A stretch of 64,000 bases of DNA from CBDCVA01 sp965222935 [NCBI: Candidatus Latescibacterota bacterium] (GCA_965222935.1 CBDCVA010000001.1:620001-684000); one strand, 5' to 3'; shown: positions 1-9,339, numbered from the stretch's first letter. Made by a program: numbers and translations. The notes: generated by a model not told the origin, from the letters alone.

Positions 1-594
1 CGGACCGCAGCCATCGCGCGCGAGGGCGGTGCGAAGACCGTCTACGAGCCTGTCCGCGGGTACGGCGCCGCCTGCCAGGCAGGACTCGCGGCAGCGGGAG
101 CCTGCAGTGTCGTCGTCTTCCTCGACGGGGACTTCAGCGACGACCCATCGCAAATGTTTGATCTGGTCGAGCCGATCCTGGCGGACGAGGCGGACCTGGT
201 GCTGGGTTCGCGGGCGCTGGGCGCACGGGAGCGGGGGAGTCTCACGCCCGTGCAGGTCTTCGGCAACGCGCTGGCGACGCGGCTGATCCGGCTTACGACG
301 GGCGTTCGCTACACGGACCTGGGGCCGTTTCGAGCGATTCGGCGCTCGGCGCTCGAGGGGCTTCGGATGCGAGATCGCGCTTACGGCTGGACGGTCGAGA
401 TGCAGCTCAAGGCGGCGTTGGCGGGGCTACGCGTCCGCGAAGTACCCGTCAGCTATAGGCGGCGCATCGGGACGTCGAAAATCTCCGGTACGATCAGGGG
501 TGCGGTGCTCGCGGGCCTGACGATCCTGGCCACGGTCGCCCGCTGGGGGCTTTGGCCGAGGCGCCGATTCGTGGCAGCCGTGGACGCAGTCTGA
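1..594 (+). CDS. Family 2 glycosyltransferase, DPM1-like (5' truncated)
   Basis: The reading frame is open from the first base of the window and ends with TGA at 592-594, so the N-terminus (the nucleotide-binding start of the GT-A fold) is missing. The visible part reads VVVFLDGD followed by FSDDPSQM, the DxD-type metal and nucleotide-sugar site of GT2 enzymes, then LVLGSRALG and an arginine-rich segment (GVRYTDLGPFRAIRR) typical of polyprenyl-phosphate mannosyl/glucosyl transferases (DPM1/DPG synthase-like). These enzymes move a sugar from a nucleotide donor to a lipid phosphate at the cytoplasmic membrane. The C-terminus has one hydrophobic stretch (GAVLAGLTILATVARWGLW) that could anchor it. 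The next gene starts 13 nt downstream. The exact donor and acceptor cannot be read from the sequence. Confidence 0.85.
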   Translation, partial: RTAAIAREGGAKTVYEPVRGYGAACQAGLAAAGACSVVVFLDGDFSDDPSQMFDLVEPILADEADLVLGSRALGARERGSLTPVQVFGNALATRLIRLTTGVRYTDLGPFRAIRRSALEGLRMRDRAYGWTVEMQLKAALAGLRVREVPVSYRRRIGTSKISGTIRGAVLAGLTILATVARWGLWPRRRFVAAVDAV

Positions 595-607
595 AAGAGA
601 CGCCCAG

Positions 608-1318
608 ATGGGCTCCTTGACCGAGGCACTTCGGGGATTCCTCGATTCGGCGTCAATACTCGCGTTTCCCCTCGCCTTTGCGGGCGGCGTCCTGACGAGC
701 TTCACGCCGTGCGTGTATCCGATGGTTCCGATCACGGTGGCGTACATCGGCGGTCGGTCGGAGGGCTCTCGGAGCAAGGGCTTCGTGCTCTCGTCGGCAT
801 ACGTGCTGGGGATCGCCGTGACCTATTCGGTGCTCGGAGCCTTCGCGGCGTTGACAGGCCGAATCTTCGGGTATTTCACGATCAACGCGTGGGTCTTCGG
901 CGCTGTGGGCGCGATCTGCGTTGCACTGGGGCTGTCGATGCTGGACGTGTGGGAGATCCGCCTGCCGCAGTGGCTCCAGCGGGGCGGGGATGTCAGTGCC
1001 GGGATGAGCCGAGGCGCGGCGGGGGCCTTCGGCGTCGGACTTGCATCGGGTTTTGTCGCGGCGCCATGCACAGCGCCAGTACTGGGCGTGCTCTTGACGC
1101 TTGTCGCCAGCCGTCAGAACGTGATCTATGGGGTGGGTCTACTGTTCGCCTTCGCGCTGGGCCTGGGATTCTTGCTCATGCTGGTGGGCACTTTCACCGG
1201 CGCCTTGACATCGCTGCCCCGGTCGGGTGGTTGGATGCGCACCATCAAGAAGGGCTTCGGCGTCGCGATACTGGGCGTGGCCGGCTATTTCTTCTACAGC
1301 GCCGGCCAGCTCATTTGA
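608..1318 (+). CDS. CcdA/DsbD-like thiol-disulfide membrane protein
   Basis: A 236-residue polytopic membrane protein with about six hydrophobic helices. It has the hallmark paired cysteines of the DsbD transmembrane domain: FTPCVYPMVPITV near residue 35 and APCTAPVLG near residue 155, each a cysteine next to prolines. The family (CcdA, DsbD beta-domain) carries electrons from cytoplasmic thioredoxin across the inner membrane for cytochrome c maturation or periplasmic disulfide reduction. The protein lacks the N-terminal and C-terminal thioredoxin-like domains of full DsbD, so a separate periplasmic partner is expected, and none is visible here. It starts 13 nt after the glycosyltransferase stop and may be co-transcribed with it. 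Confidence 0.85.
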   Translation: MGSLTEALRGFLDSASILAFPLAFAGGVLTSFTPCVYPMVPITVAYIGGRSEGSRSKGFVLSSAYVLGIAVTYSVLGAFAALTGRIFGYFTINAWVFGAVGAICVALGLSMLDVWEIRLPQWLQRGGDVSAGMSRGAAGAFGVGLASGFVAAPCTAPVLGVLLTLVASRQNVIYGVGLLFAFALGLGFLLMLVGTFTGALTSLPRSGGWMRTIKKGFGVAILGVAGYFFYSAGQLI

Positions 1319-1370
1319 GCGCCCTTGGACCCACCTTCGCCTGCCGGACACCTGCCCGCCGACATCGTGG

Positions 1371-1390
1371 CTGCGACTTAGATGTCGCAG
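1371..1390. repeat. 7-bp perfect inverted repeat upstream of uvrA
   Basis: CTGCGAC (1371-1377) and GTCGCAG (1384-1390) are exact reverse complements separated by TTAGAT. The element lies 53 nt after the CcdA-like stop and about 137 nt before the preferred uvrA start. It could be a weak terminator hairpin for the upstream gene (there is only a GTTTT run about 10 nt later) or a dimeric repressor operator for uvrA. Function is unknown. Confidence 0.4.
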
Positions 1391-1526
1391 GCGCGTCCGT
1401 TTTGGGGTGAAGCGACCTCGAGATCACCGCTCATGCTTGCGTGCGCCTGCTCAAATGGGTACTGTGGTTTAGTGAATCTCATTGCCCGTCTCAATACCGT
1501 TCGACGATGGCGAGGGAGCTAGCGAG

Positions 1527-4379
1527 GTGTCCATCCAGAGCATCCTCGTCAAGGGCGCGCGCGAACATAATCTGAAAGACATCGAGGTGACAATCCCCCG
1601 TGATCGGCTCGTGGTGATCACGGGGATCTCGGGTTCGGGGAAATCATCGCTGGCTTTCGACACCATCTACGCCGAGGGACAGCGGCGCTACGTCGAGTCG
1701 CTCTCAGCGTATGCGCGCCAGTTTCTCGGTCTGATGGAAAAGCCCGACGTGGACTACATCGAGGGGCTCTCGCCGGCGATCTCCATCGAGCAGCGTAGCG
1801 CGAGCAAGAACCCGCGCTCGACCGTCGCGACGGTCACCGAGATCTACGACTACCTGCGGCTTCTCTTCGCACGTATCGGTGCCCCCCACTGCTACAAATG
1901 CGGCCGCGAGATCCAGAGCCAGACGCCGCAGCAGATGACCGATCGCATCCTGGAGCTCGACGAGGGCACGCGGATTCAGGTCCTGGCGCCCGTCGTGCGA
2001 GGTCGCAAAGGGGAGTATCGCGAGGTGTTCGACGAGGCGCGGCGGGAGGGCTTCGTGCGTGCGCGTGTAGACGGCGAGACGAGGAGCCTGGACAACGCGG
2101 TCGTTCTCGAGAAGAACAAGAAGCACACTATCGAGATCGTTGTGGACCGCTTGGTCGTACGGCGGAGGACGGCCGGTCGGCTCGTGGATTCACTGGAGAC
2201 GGCGCTCGCCAAGGGTGGGGGCATCGTGGTGATCGACGTCGCCCGAGACGGGGACATCGTGTTCAGCGAGTGTTTCGCCTGCACCGCGTGCGGCATCAGC
2301 TACGAGGAGATCGAGCCCCGGCTTTTCTCGTTCAACTCGCCCTTTGGCGCGTGCCCACGGTGCGCGGGACTGGGTACGGCGGTAGAGTTGGACGAGCGGT
2401 TGGTCGTGCCCGACCCCGAGCTTTCCGTCATGCAAGGTGCCATCGCTCCCTGGGGCAATCCTAACAACCACCACTTCCTGGGCCACCGTCTGGCGAGTGT
2501 GGCGCGCCACTTTGGGATGGACCTCGCCCAGTCGTGGGAGGCAATGCCCTCCGAGCACCAACGTGTCCTGCTTCACGGTGCAGGGCGCGATGGGATCCGC
2601 TTCGAGTGGGGCAGCCGCCGAGGGCGCCGTCGCAGGGAATACGTCGGCCGGTTCTCCGGGGCGATGCAGGACCTGAGGCGCCGTTACGGGCAGACCAAGA
2701 GCTCCAACGTGCGCGCTTGGATCGAAGGTTTTATGAGCGTCTCCGCCTGTCCCGGCTGCGACGGCCTTCGACTGAAGCCGCAGGCACTGGCGGTTCGCTT
2801 CCGCGGGAAGAACATTGCTGAAGTGAGCGCGCTTTCAGTCAAGGCGGCCGTGGCGTTCTTTGAGGGCGTAACGCTCGGTGAGCGCGAGGCGGGCATCGCG
2901 TCCCAAATCTTCAAGGAGATCCGCGCCCGGCTGCGCTTTCTGGCGGACGTCGGGCTGGCCTACCTGACGCTTGATCGAAGGGCTGGAACGCTCTCGGGCG
3001 GCGAGGCGCAGCGCATCCGCTTGGCGACGCAGATCGGCTCGCAGCTTGTGGGTGTCCTCTATATCCTTGATGAGCCTTCCATCGGTTTACACCACCGAGA
3101 CAACCGGCGTCTGCTCAACACGCTTACCTCGCTGCGTGACCTGGGGAATACCGTGCTGGTCGTTGAGCACGATAGGGACACCATCGAGCGCGCGGATCAC
3201 GTGATCGACCTGGGACCGGGCGCAGGAGTCCACGGCGGCCATGTTGTGGCTACGGGTCCACCGCAAGCGCTGGCGGCGAAGCCACGCTCGCTAACGGGCG
3301 AGTACTTGGCCGGAGTGCGACAGATCCCAGTGCCGGAGGAGCGCAGGCCCAACAGCGGAGAATGGCTGGTCATCCACGGGGCGAGTGGCAACAACCTCAA
3401 GGGGATTGACGTACGCATTCCGCTGGGCACGTTCACGTGCGTGGCGGGGGTCTCGGGTTCGGGCAAATCCACTCTGGTCAACGGGACGCTGTATCCCGCT
3501 CTGGCCCAGCGGTTCTGGGGATCGCGGGACGGTGCCTTACCTCACAAAAGGCTTGATGGGGTTGAGCATCTGGATAAGGTGATCGCCATCGATCAATCAC
3601 CCATCGGGCGTACGCCGCGATCGAACCCCGCTACGTATACGGGGCTGTTCACCCCCATCCGCGAGCTCTTTGCGCAACTCCCCGAATCTAGGATGCGCGG
3701 CTACCGGCTGGGCCGCTTCAGCTTTAACGTTCGAGGTGGCCGGTGTGAGGCGTGCTCGGGCGACGGCATCATCAAGATCGAGATGCACTTTCTGCCCGAC
3801 GTCTACGTGCCGTGCGAGGTCTGTCGCGGTCGGCGCTACGCGCGCGAAACACTGGAGGTGATGTACAAGGGCAAGTCCATCGCCGACGTCCTCGAGATGA
3901 CGGTGGACGAAGCGCTGGCGTTTTTCGAGAATCTCCCTAAGGTCCGGCGCAAACTTTTGACGCTCTCGGAGGTGGGACTGGGCTACATCCGGCTCGGGCA
4001 GCAGGCGACGACGCTCTCAGGCGGCGAGGCGCAGCGGGTGAAGCTCTCCACGGAGCTGTCCAAGATCGGCACGGGACGAACGCTCTATATCCTGGATGAG
4101 CCGACGACGGGGCTCCACTTCGAGGACATCAAGATGCTGCTCGGGGTTCTGGGCAAGCTGGCGGATCGTGGGAACACGGTCGTGGTCATTGAGCACAACC
4201 TGGAGGTGTTGAAGACGGCGGATTATCTGATCGACCTCGGCCCCGAGGGCGGCGACGAGGGGGGCGAGGTCACTGCGGCTGGGACGCCGGAGGAGGTCGC
4301 GCGGACATCGGGATCACACACGGGCGCTGTGCTGCGTGAGCTACTGGGCATAAAGCGGCGTTCGACGCGGGCGGCATAA
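1527..4379 (+). CDS. uvrA: Excinuclease ABC subunit A
   Basis: DNA damage recognition ATPase of nucleotide excision repair, acting as a dimer with UvrB. About 950 residues, the usual size. The first ABC half has Walker A GISGSGKS near residues 33-40, a zinc module beginning CYKCGRE, and a second cysteine cluster ([16 protein letters not shown]). Signature [12 protein letters not shown] and Walker [11 protein letters not shown] follow. The second half has [11 protein letters not shown], the CEACSGDG...CEVCRGRRY zinc finger, [12 protein letters not shown] and [10 protein letters not shown]. The frame is open to a TTG at 1482, but GTG 1527 is preferred: GAGGGAG at 1512-1518 sits 8 nt upstream and the family N-terminus ([14 protein letters not shown]) follows at once. 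A palindrome lies upstream. dinB follows after 87 nt. Confidence 0.97.
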   Translation: MSIQSILVKGAREHNLKDIEVTIPRDRLVVITGISGSGKSSLAFDTIYAEGQRRYVESLSAYARQFLGLMEKPDVDYIEGLSPAISIEQRSASKNPRSTVATVTEIYDYLRLLFARIGAPHCYKCGREIQSQTPQQMTDRILELDEGTRIQVLAPVVRGRKGEYREVFDEARREGFVRARVDGETRSLDNAVVLEKNKKHTIEIVVDRLVVRRRTAGRLVDSLETALAKGGGIVVIDVARDGDIVFSECFACTACGISYEEIEPRLFSFNSPFGACPRCAGLGTAVELDERLVVPDPELSVMQGAIAPWGNPNNHHFLGHRLASVARHFGMDLAQSWEAMPSEHQRVLLHGAGRDGIRFEWGSRRGRRRREYVGRFSGAMQDLRRRYGQTKSSNVRAWIEGFMSVSACPGCDGLRLKPQALAVRFRGKNIAEVSALSVKAAVAFFEGVTLGEREAGIASQIFKEIRARLRFLADVGLAYLTLDRRAGTLSGGEAQRIRLATQIGSQLVGVLYILDEPSIGLHHRDNRRLLNTLTSLRDLGNTVLVVEHDRDTIERADHVIDLGPGAGVHGGHVVATGPPQALAAKPRSLTGEYLAGVRQIPVPEERRPNSGEWLVIHGASGNNLKGIDVRIPLGTFTCVAGVSGSGKSTLVNGTLYPALAQRFWGSRDGALPHKRLDGVEHLDKVIAIDQSPIGRTPRSNPATYTGLFTPIRELFAQLPESRMRGYRLGRFSFNVRGGRCEACSGDGIIKIEMHFLPDVYVPCEVCRGRRYARETLEVMYKGKSIADVLEMTVDEALAFFENLPKVRRKLLTLSEVGLGYIRLGQQATTLSGGEAQRVKLSTELSKIGTGRTLYILDEPTTGLHFEDIKMLLGVLGKLADRGNTVVVIEHNLEVLKTADYLIDLGPEGGDEGGEVTAAGTPEEVARTSGSHTGAVLRELLGIKRRSTRAA

Positions 4380-4390
4380 GGTGCTGGAGC

Positions 4391-4419
4391 TTGACAGTCC
4401 GGGGCATGCCGAATAGCTT
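4391..4419 (+). promoter_or_regulatory. Putative promoter of dinB
   Basis: TTGACA at 4391-4396, a 17-nt spacer, then TAGCTT at 4414-4419. The dinB ATG is 47 nt further on. The -35 is the perfect sigma-70-type consensus. The -10 matches the TA(G/C)CTT form seen upstream of five other genes in this window. A small GGCGG-AGGA-CCGCC inverted repeat at 4428-4441 lies in the presumed leader. Confidence 0.55.
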
Positions 4420-4466
4420 GCGGCAGCGGCGGAGGACCGCCAATCCGATCGGGGTTATAGAAGACG

Positions 4467-5633
4467 ATGAATGCACGGAACGGGCCCGCTGCCCTTGAGA
4501 CGGCGGGCCTTTTCGGTGGTACAGCTGAGGTGGCCTCGCCGGTCCGCACGATTCTGCACATCGATCTGGACGCGTTCTACGCGCAGGTGGAGCAGATCGA
4601 TGATCCCTCGCTCGCCGGCAAACCGGTTCTGGTCGGCGGCAGCCCCGAGGGGCGCGGGGTGGTGGCTGCGGCTTCCTATGAGGCGCGGGAGTTCGGTGCC
4701 TGCAGTGCGATGCCCATGCGAAAGGCGCTGCGGCTTTGCCCTCAGGCGGTGGTCCGTCCCGTGCGAATGGCGCGCTATCGGGAACTTTCGCAGCTCGTTC
4801 GGGAATGCTTCTTGAAGGTGACCGACTTGGTGGAGCCGGTGGCGCTCGACGAGTGCTTTATGGACGTGACTGCTCGGGTAAGGGATGGAACGACGGGCCG
4901 AGATGTGGCGCAAGCGCTCAAGGCATGCATTCTTGAGACGACCGTACTCTCGTCCTCCGCGGGGGTTGGGCCGAACAAGCTGGTGGCCAAGATCGCCTCG
5001 GACATGGATAAACCTGATGGGCTCGTCGTCGTCGAGCCCGACGAGGTGCTCGATTTTCTGCACTCTCTGCCGGTCGGAAAGCTCTGGGGCGTGGGCCCGG
5101 CGACCGAGGCGAAGCTCACGGCCTTGGGCTATGAGACGATCGGGGATTTGGCGCGCGCGCCGCGCTTGGGGTTCGAGGCGCGCTTCGGCAAGCTGGGCCG
5201 CGAGTTGTTCCGGCTCGCACACGGCCGCGATGATCGGCCGGTCACGCCGCACCGAGAGCCCAAGTCGATGAGCACCGAAGAGACCTTCCCCCGGGACGTG
5301 CGCGATGTGGGAGCATTAGAGACGGAGATCGGCCGCCAGGCGGAGGCCGTGGCAGAGCGGCTCGCACGGCGCGGGTACGCGGGCCACACGGTGACGTTGA
5401 AGATGCGCTACGGCGATTTCCAGACCGTAACCCGGTCGCGGACGCTCGCACGGCCCCTGGCGACTGCGGATGCCATCGCTCGCGAGGCGCGCGGGCTCTT
5501 GCGGCGTACGGAGGCGGGGCATCGTCCCGTGCGGCTCATCGGCGTGGGCGTGGCCGGGCTTGTCACCGGGATTCGCGAGACGCCGGGCGCGCGGCAGATC
5601 TCACTCTGGTCGGATGGAGGCGGGACACCATGA
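4467..5633 (+). CDS. dinB: DNA polymerase IV (Y-family)
   Basis: Translesion DNA polymerase of 388 residues with an N-terminal extension of about 28 residues before ILHIDLDAFYAQVE, the first catalytic aspartate motif. The second acidic motif reads ALDECFMDVT; the Asp-Glu pair is kept although the usual form is S(I/L)DE(A/V)YLD. SSAGVGPNKLVAKIASD and the helix-hairpin-helix region around VGKLWGVGPATEAKL complete the palm and thumb; the little-finger domain follows with TEETFPRDV. The ATG at 4467 has only a weak ribosome binding site, and a GTG near 4530 would start the protein just before the conserved region. It lies behind uvrA and may belong to the same damage response. Its ATGA stop/start overlaps the next gene by 4 nt. 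Confidence 0.95.
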   Translation: MNARNGPAALETAGLFGGTAEVASPVRTILHIDLDAFYAQVEQIDDPSLAGKPVLVGGSPEGRGVVAAASYEAREFGACSAMPMRKALRLCPQAVVRPVRMARYRELSQLVRECFLKVTDLVEPVALDECFMDVTARVRDGTTGRDVAQALKACILETTVLSSSAGVGPNKLVAKIASDMDKPDGLVVVEPDEVLDFLHSLPVGKLWGVGPATEAKLTALGYETIGDLARAPRLGFEARFGKLGRELFRLAHGRDDRPVTPHREPKSMSTEETFPRDVRDVGALETEIGRQAEAVAERLARRGYAGHTVTLKMRYGDFQTVTRSRTLARPLATADAIAREARGLLRRTEAGHRPVRLIGVGVAGLVTGIRETPGARQISLWSDGGGTP

Positions 5634-6910
5634 GGGATCAGACCGGAGCGCCCGCGCCCGAGGGCTCTGCTGCTGCGGAGCCGCGCTGGGAGATCGCCCG
5701 GTTGGCGCACAACGTCCTCGTGCTCGTCCTGGTGTGCGCCTTGCTCTTCGTTATGCGCGAGATGCTGAACCCAACGCTTCTGGCGTTTGCGATCATGGCG
5801 GTGCTGTGGGTGCGGCGCACGAAGCTCTCGTTCAGTTGGATGGCGGCGGTAGTAGGAATCATCCTACTAGGAGCGTGGCTTCTGGCGGAGGTGGGTGATC
5901 TGCTCCTCCTGTTCCTGGTGTCGCTGGCTCTGACGTTCATGTTGAACCCTATGGTGCGGGTGCTTGAACGCCGGATGTCCCGGACGGTGGCGGTGGTGCT
6001 GATCGTGCTAGCGATCGTCGGTCTGTTCGCGGGAGCGCTTCTGGTGGTCGTGCCACGAGTATCCCTAGAGGTCCAGGACCTGGCCACGAATGTCCCGACG
6101 TACGCGGAGAAACTCCGAACGTGGGGCGAGAGTCTGATCGCGCGTATCTCGAAGCTGCCCGTTGTGCCGAAGGACGTGGATTTGCAGCAGCAGATTCAAG
6201 AGCAGCTTGCATCGCGCCTGCAATGGCTAGTGCAACATATCGGTGTGATGATCAAGGAGATCACGATAGAGACGACCGCGATCTTTGCCCGGCTCGCGAC
6301 GCTCGTGTTGATTCCTTTCATCACGTTCTATCTCCTGAAGGATTTCGAGCGCATCCGAGTCAAGGCGCTCGATCTACTACCGCGGCGAAATGTGGCTTTG
6401 GTGTCCGACCTTTTTCACGAGGCGGGGCATGTGCTAGGTGGGTACGTGCGGGGTCAGCTTTTTGTGAGCCTGGTCGTCGCAATGTTGACCTCGGTGGGAC
6501 TTCTGGTTGCGGGCATCGACTATCCGTTCATCCTGGGGTTCATGGCGGGCCTGCTCAACCTCGTACCCTACGTCGGGCTCGCCGTCTCGTTCGGGGTGGC
6601 GTCGCTGGTGACACTCTTAGGGGCGGCGCCGCTCGCGTCATGGTTGAAAGTCGGAGTTGTCTTCGCACTCGTACAGGCGCTGGAGGGCAACGTCATCTCG
6701 CCGCGCATCGTCGGCAGACAGGTGGGGCTGCACCCCCTGTGGGTGATCTTCGCGCTCCTGTTCTTCGGGCATTTCTGGGGTTTCTGGGGGCTCTTGCTAG
6801 CGATTCCGACGGCTGCGGTGCTCAACGTCGCGGTGCAGCGCTGGTACGCGCGTTATCGGAGGTCGGCCTATTATCGGGCTGAGGCCGCTTTGGCCCCCGA
6901 GCAATCCTAG
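5630..6910 (+). CDS. AI-2E family transporter (PerM-like permease)
   Basis: A 426-residue integral membrane protein with two N-terminal hydrophobic hairpins, a soluble stretch (about residues 145-205: NVPTYAEKLRTWGESLIARI) and a C-terminal helix bundle with the family motif PFITFYLLKDFERIR and later GNVISPRIVGRQVGLHPLWV. Members include TqsA (AI-2 export), YdiK/PerM and Na+/H+ antiporter-like proteins, so the substrate cannot be named. The start overlaps the dinB stop (ATGA), implying translational coupling. The stop codon (TAG 6908-6910) overlaps the stop of the convergent hisI-like gene. Confidence 0.9.
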   Translation: MRDQTGAPAPEGSAAAEPRWEIARLAHNVLVLVLVCALLFVMREMLNPTLLAFAIMAVLWVRRTKLSFSWMAAVVGIILLGAWLLAEVGDLLLLFLVSLALTFMLNPMVRVLERRMSRTVAVVLIVLAIVGLFAGALLVVVPRVSLEVQDLATNVPTYAEKLRTWGESLIARISKLPVVPKDVDLQQQIQEQLASRLQWLVQHIGVMIKEITIETTAIFARLATLVLIPFITFYLLKDFERIRVKALDLLPRRNVALVSDLFHEAGHVLGGYVRGQLFVSLVVAMLTSVGLLVAGIDYPFILGFMAGLLNLVPYVGLAVSFGVASLVTLLGAAPLASWLKVGVVFALVQALEGNVISPRIVGRQVGLHPLWVIFALLFFGHFWGFWGLLLAIPTAAVLNVAVQRWYARYRRSAYYRAEAALAPEQS

Positions 6911-7296
6911 CACGTTCCGTAGACGGTGGCGGGGTCGAAGGCACGCTCGTCGGTCACGCGTAATGCATCGGCCTTGGGGTCGTAGCGGCGGTAGTAGCAA
7001 CTCACGTAACCCTGATGGCAGGCGGCGACGCGCTGGCGCACCCGGATCTCCAGTGATTTGCCGTAGCAGTCCGGTCGGATCTCAACAACCTCCTGCGTGT
7101 GACCGCTCGTCTCGCCCTTGAGCATGACACGGCTGGCCGAGCGGCGGTAGACATGCACCTGACCTGTGGCGAGCGTGCGCTGGAGGGCCTCGCAATCCAG
7201 ATAAAAAAGCGCGAGCAGGCGCCCCGTGGTAGCGTCGGTGACCGCAGCAGGGATGAGGCCCTGGGGATCGAAGGTTAGATGGCTCTCGATTGGCAT
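6907..7296 (-). CDS. Phosphoribosyl-AMP cyclohydrolase-like protein (HisI family)
   Basis: A 129-residue protein matching HisI along its length: GLIPAAVTDATTGRLLALFYLD, then KGETSGHTQEVVEIRPDC and AACHQGYVSCYYRR. HisI opens the adenine ring of phosphoribosyl-AMP in histidine synthesis. The zinc-site residues of the C-terminal part (C93, H94, C100) are present. However, the acidic metal motif, D-C-D-x-D in classical enzymes, reads D76-C-Y78-G-K80, so two of three aspartates are missing. There are no other his genes nearby. The frame extends to a TTG at 7365, but that would overlap the putative promoter, so ATG 7296 is chosen. It may be a true but divergent HisI or a paralogue with another role; the family assignment is firm, the activity is not. 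Confidence 0.8.
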   Translation of the reverse strand: MPIESHLTFDPQGLIPAAVTDATTGRLLALFYLDCEALQRTLATGQVHVYRRSASRVMLKGETSGHTQEVVEIRPDCYGKSLEIRVRQRVAACHQGYVSCYYRRYDPKADALRVTDERAFDPATVYGTC

Positions 7297-7336
7297 CGGC
7301 GTAGATTCGCGCGGGAGAGTCAGTTGTGTGGGCCCG

Positions 7337-7365
7337 AAGGTAGACGCTCGGGGCAGCCTTGTCAA
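7337..7365 (-). promoter_or_regulatory. Putative promoter of the hisI-like gene
   Basis: On the minus strand TTGACA (7365-7360), a 17-nt spacer, and TACCTT (7342-7337). The ATG at 7296 lies 41 nt beyond the -10. On the opposite strand the same spot gives TTGTCA (7359-7364), 17 nt, TAGTGA (7382-7387), a weaker possible divergent promoter for the lipoprotein gene at 7458. Confidence 0.55.
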
Positions 7366-7457
7366 GTTAGCCGATGGAATCTAGTGAGCGGACCGCTAGC
7401 GTCTGAGAGGGGCACCGGCACGGTGATCGGCGCCCGACGGTAGGTGTGGAGTCATCG

Positions 7458-7835
7458 ATGGTTCTGAGGTGGGCGCGACGGGTTGTGGCCACGGGGAGCG
7501 CTTTGGCTATAGTGTCCTGCTCACGGACCATCGCGATCTCTCCGGAGGCGTTCGAGTCCTTGCGTGCAGGGGAGGAGATTGCGGTCACCTTCCAGGACCG
7601 GCGCGTCGTCCGGGGCGTGGTCTACGAGATCGCCGACTGGGGCATGATGCTGAAGGACTGGTGGGGTGATGGTCGCAGGACGAAGGATCGGTCACTCCTG
7701 CGCGTGGAGTGGGACGAGGTTTACGAGATCGAACGCGTGGAGTTCGACACGTTGCGGACGCTCGCCTCGGTGGGATCTTTTCTGGCGATTCCGGTGACGG
7801 TCGCGATCATCGTTGCGGTCAAGCGTGGGGACTGA
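7458..7835 (+). CDS. Small predicted lipoprotein of unknown function
   Basis: A 125-residue protein that I do not recognise. The N-terminus has basic residues, a hydrophobic stretch and a lipobox-like AIVSC with Cys21, so it is probably a lipid-anchored envelope protein. The middle (EEIAVTFQDRRVVRGVVYEIADWGMML) resembles a small SH3/LSm-like beta fold, by pattern only. The C-terminus has a hydrophobic segment (FLAIPVTVAIIVAV) ending in KRGD, giving a second membrane contact. ATG 7458 is preferred over GTG 7446 because GGAG at 7448-7451 sits 6 nt upstream. It is divergent from the hisI-like gene and followed by lpdA after 118 nt. Confidence 0.65.
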   Translation: MVLRWARRVVATGSALAIVSCSRTIAISPEAFESLRAGEEIAVTFQDRRVVRGVVYEIADWGMMLKDWWGDGRRTKDRSLLRVEWDEVYEIERVEFDTLRTLASVGSFLAIPVTVAIIVAVKRGD

Positions 7836-7861
7836 GGCCCGTCCCTGAGCCCGCAAGGCGC

Positions 7862-7889
7862 TTGACGGCTGCCGCCCGACGCATACCTT
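7862..7889 (+). promoter_or_regulatory. Putative promoter of lpdA
   Basis: TTGACG at 7862-7867, a 16-nt spacer and TACCTT at 7884-7889, 64 nt before the lpdA GTG. It is the same -10 form as in the hisI-like and 25271 promoters. Confidence 0.5.
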
Positions 7890-7953
7890 GCAAAGCGAGG
7901 GTGATGAATCCATTTTATCGGCCCCTTTTTTGCTCCGAATGGCGGGATAGAGG

Positions 7954-9327
7954 GTGGAAGCGTCAACTTACGATCTAGTCGTCTTGGGTGGCGGCCCTGC
8001 GGGTTACGTTGCGGCGATCCGTGGCGCGCAACTCGGCGCACGGACATGTGTTGTCGAGCAGACGGCACTCGGCGGGACCTGCCTCAACCGCGGCTGCATT
8101 CCCACCAAGGCGCTGGCGCATTCTGCGGCCATATACGCTCTCACCAGTCGCGCCGAGGCGCTGGGCGTCGTGGTCTCGGACGTGCGCTTTGACCTAGAGA
8201 AGGCCATGGCGCACAAGACGAAGGAGGTGAGGGCCCTCGTCGAGGGGTTGCACCACCTTTTCAAGGCACGGAAAGTCGAGCTCGTCGAGGGCGCCGGGCA
8301 GCTTGCTGCGCCGGGCGTCGTCGAGGTGGATGGGCGGAGTGTGCGCGGAAACAACATCATCCTTGCTACCGGCTCGGAGCCTCTGGTACTCCCGGGCTTC
8401 GACGTGGACGGCGAGAAGGTGGTGACCTCCACGGAGCTACTGGAGCTTGAGACGTTGCCTCAAAGTCTTTTGATTGCAGGTGGATCGGTCGTCGGCTGTG
8501 AATTCGCCAGCATTTTCTCGCTTCTGGGCACGCGGGTGACGCTGGTGGAGATGCTGTCGCGTTTGGTGCCGACGGAGGACGAGGAGGTCTCGCGCCGGCT
8601 CACAGCGATTCTCAAGCGGCGTGGGGTGGATGTGCGGACCGGCCTGCGCCTGGCGAACTTTGGTGCAACCGAGACGGGCGTTGTGGCAACGGCCGAAGAC
8701 GGGGAGAAATTCGAGGCGGATCTGGGTCTGGTGGCGCTGGGTCGTGCGCTGAACGTCGGGGGACTAGGTCTGGAGAAGGTAGGCGTGGCCCACAGCCGGA
8801 AGGGGATCGAGATCTCGGATGGGCTGGAGACATCCGCGCCGGGGGTTTATGCGGCGGGTGACGTGACGGGGATGGCGCTTTTAGCCCATGCCGCGTTTGC
8901 TCAGGGCGCTGCCGCGGCCGCAAATGCGTTGGGGGGCTCGGAGACGGTCGATTACGGCAGTGTGCCCAACGCCATCTTCACCGAGCCGGAGATCGGGTCG
9001 GTGGGTATGACGGAAGAGGCCGCGCGGGAGGAGGGCTACGAACTGGTCATCGGTCGGTTTCCTTTTGCAGCTTCGGGGCGGGCCCGGACGATGGGGGAGA
9101 AGGAGGGCTTCGTCAAAGTGGTGGCCGACCGCGAAGGCGGCGATCTCCTGGGTGTCCACATGATCGGGCCGCACGTCTCGGAGCTGTTGGGAGAGGCATC
9201 GCTGGCCATCCGGACGGGCGCACGCATCGAAGACTTGGTGGCGACGATCCACGCGCATCCGACCCTGGCTGAGGCTGTGCAGGAAGCGGCCATGGCAGCC
9301 CAAGGATTTGGGCTTCACAGCTTGTAG
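7954..9327 (+). CDS. lpdA: Dihydrolipoyl dehydrogenase
   Basis: E3 flavoprotein, 457 residues, that reoxidises dihydrolipoamide in 2-oxoacid dehydrogenase or glycine cleavage complexes using NAD+. Visible are the FAD dinucleotide fold VLGGGPAGYVAAI, the redox disulfide C43-L-N-R-G-C48 in GGTCLNRGCIPTKA, the NAD fold (IAGGSVVGCEFASIF), the FAD motif GVYAAGDVTG, and the C-terminal catalytic His-Glu pair in HAHPTLAEAVQEA. GTG 7954 begins MEASTYDLVVLGGG with GGATAGAGG just before it. lipA follows 12 nt later, so the lipoamide-using enzyme and the lipoate-making enzyme are likely co-transcribed. No E1 or E2 gene is in the window. Confidence 0.96.
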   Translation: MEASTYDLVVLGGGPAGYVAAIRGAQLGARTCVVEQTALGGTCLNRGCIPTKALAHSAAIYALTSRAEALGVVVSDVRFDLEKAMAHKTKEVRALVEGLHHLFKARKVELVEGAGQLAAPGVVEVDGRSVRGNNIILATGSEPLVLPGFDVDGEKVVTSTELLELETLPQSLLIAGGSVVGCEFASIFSLLGTRVTLVEMLSRLVPTEDEEVSRRLTAILKRRGVDVRTGLRLANFGATETGVVATAEDGEKFEADLGLVALGRALNVGGLGLEKVGVAHSRKGIEISDGLETSAPGVYAAGDVTGMALLAHAAFAQGAAAAANALGGSETVDYGSVPNAIFTEPEIGSVGMTEEAAREEGYELVIGRFPFAASGRARTMGEKEGFVKVVADREGGDLLGVHMIGPHVSELLGEASLAIRTGARIEDLVATIHAHPTLAEAVQEAAMAAQGFGLHSL

Positions 9328-9339
9328 GATAGGCTTGAG

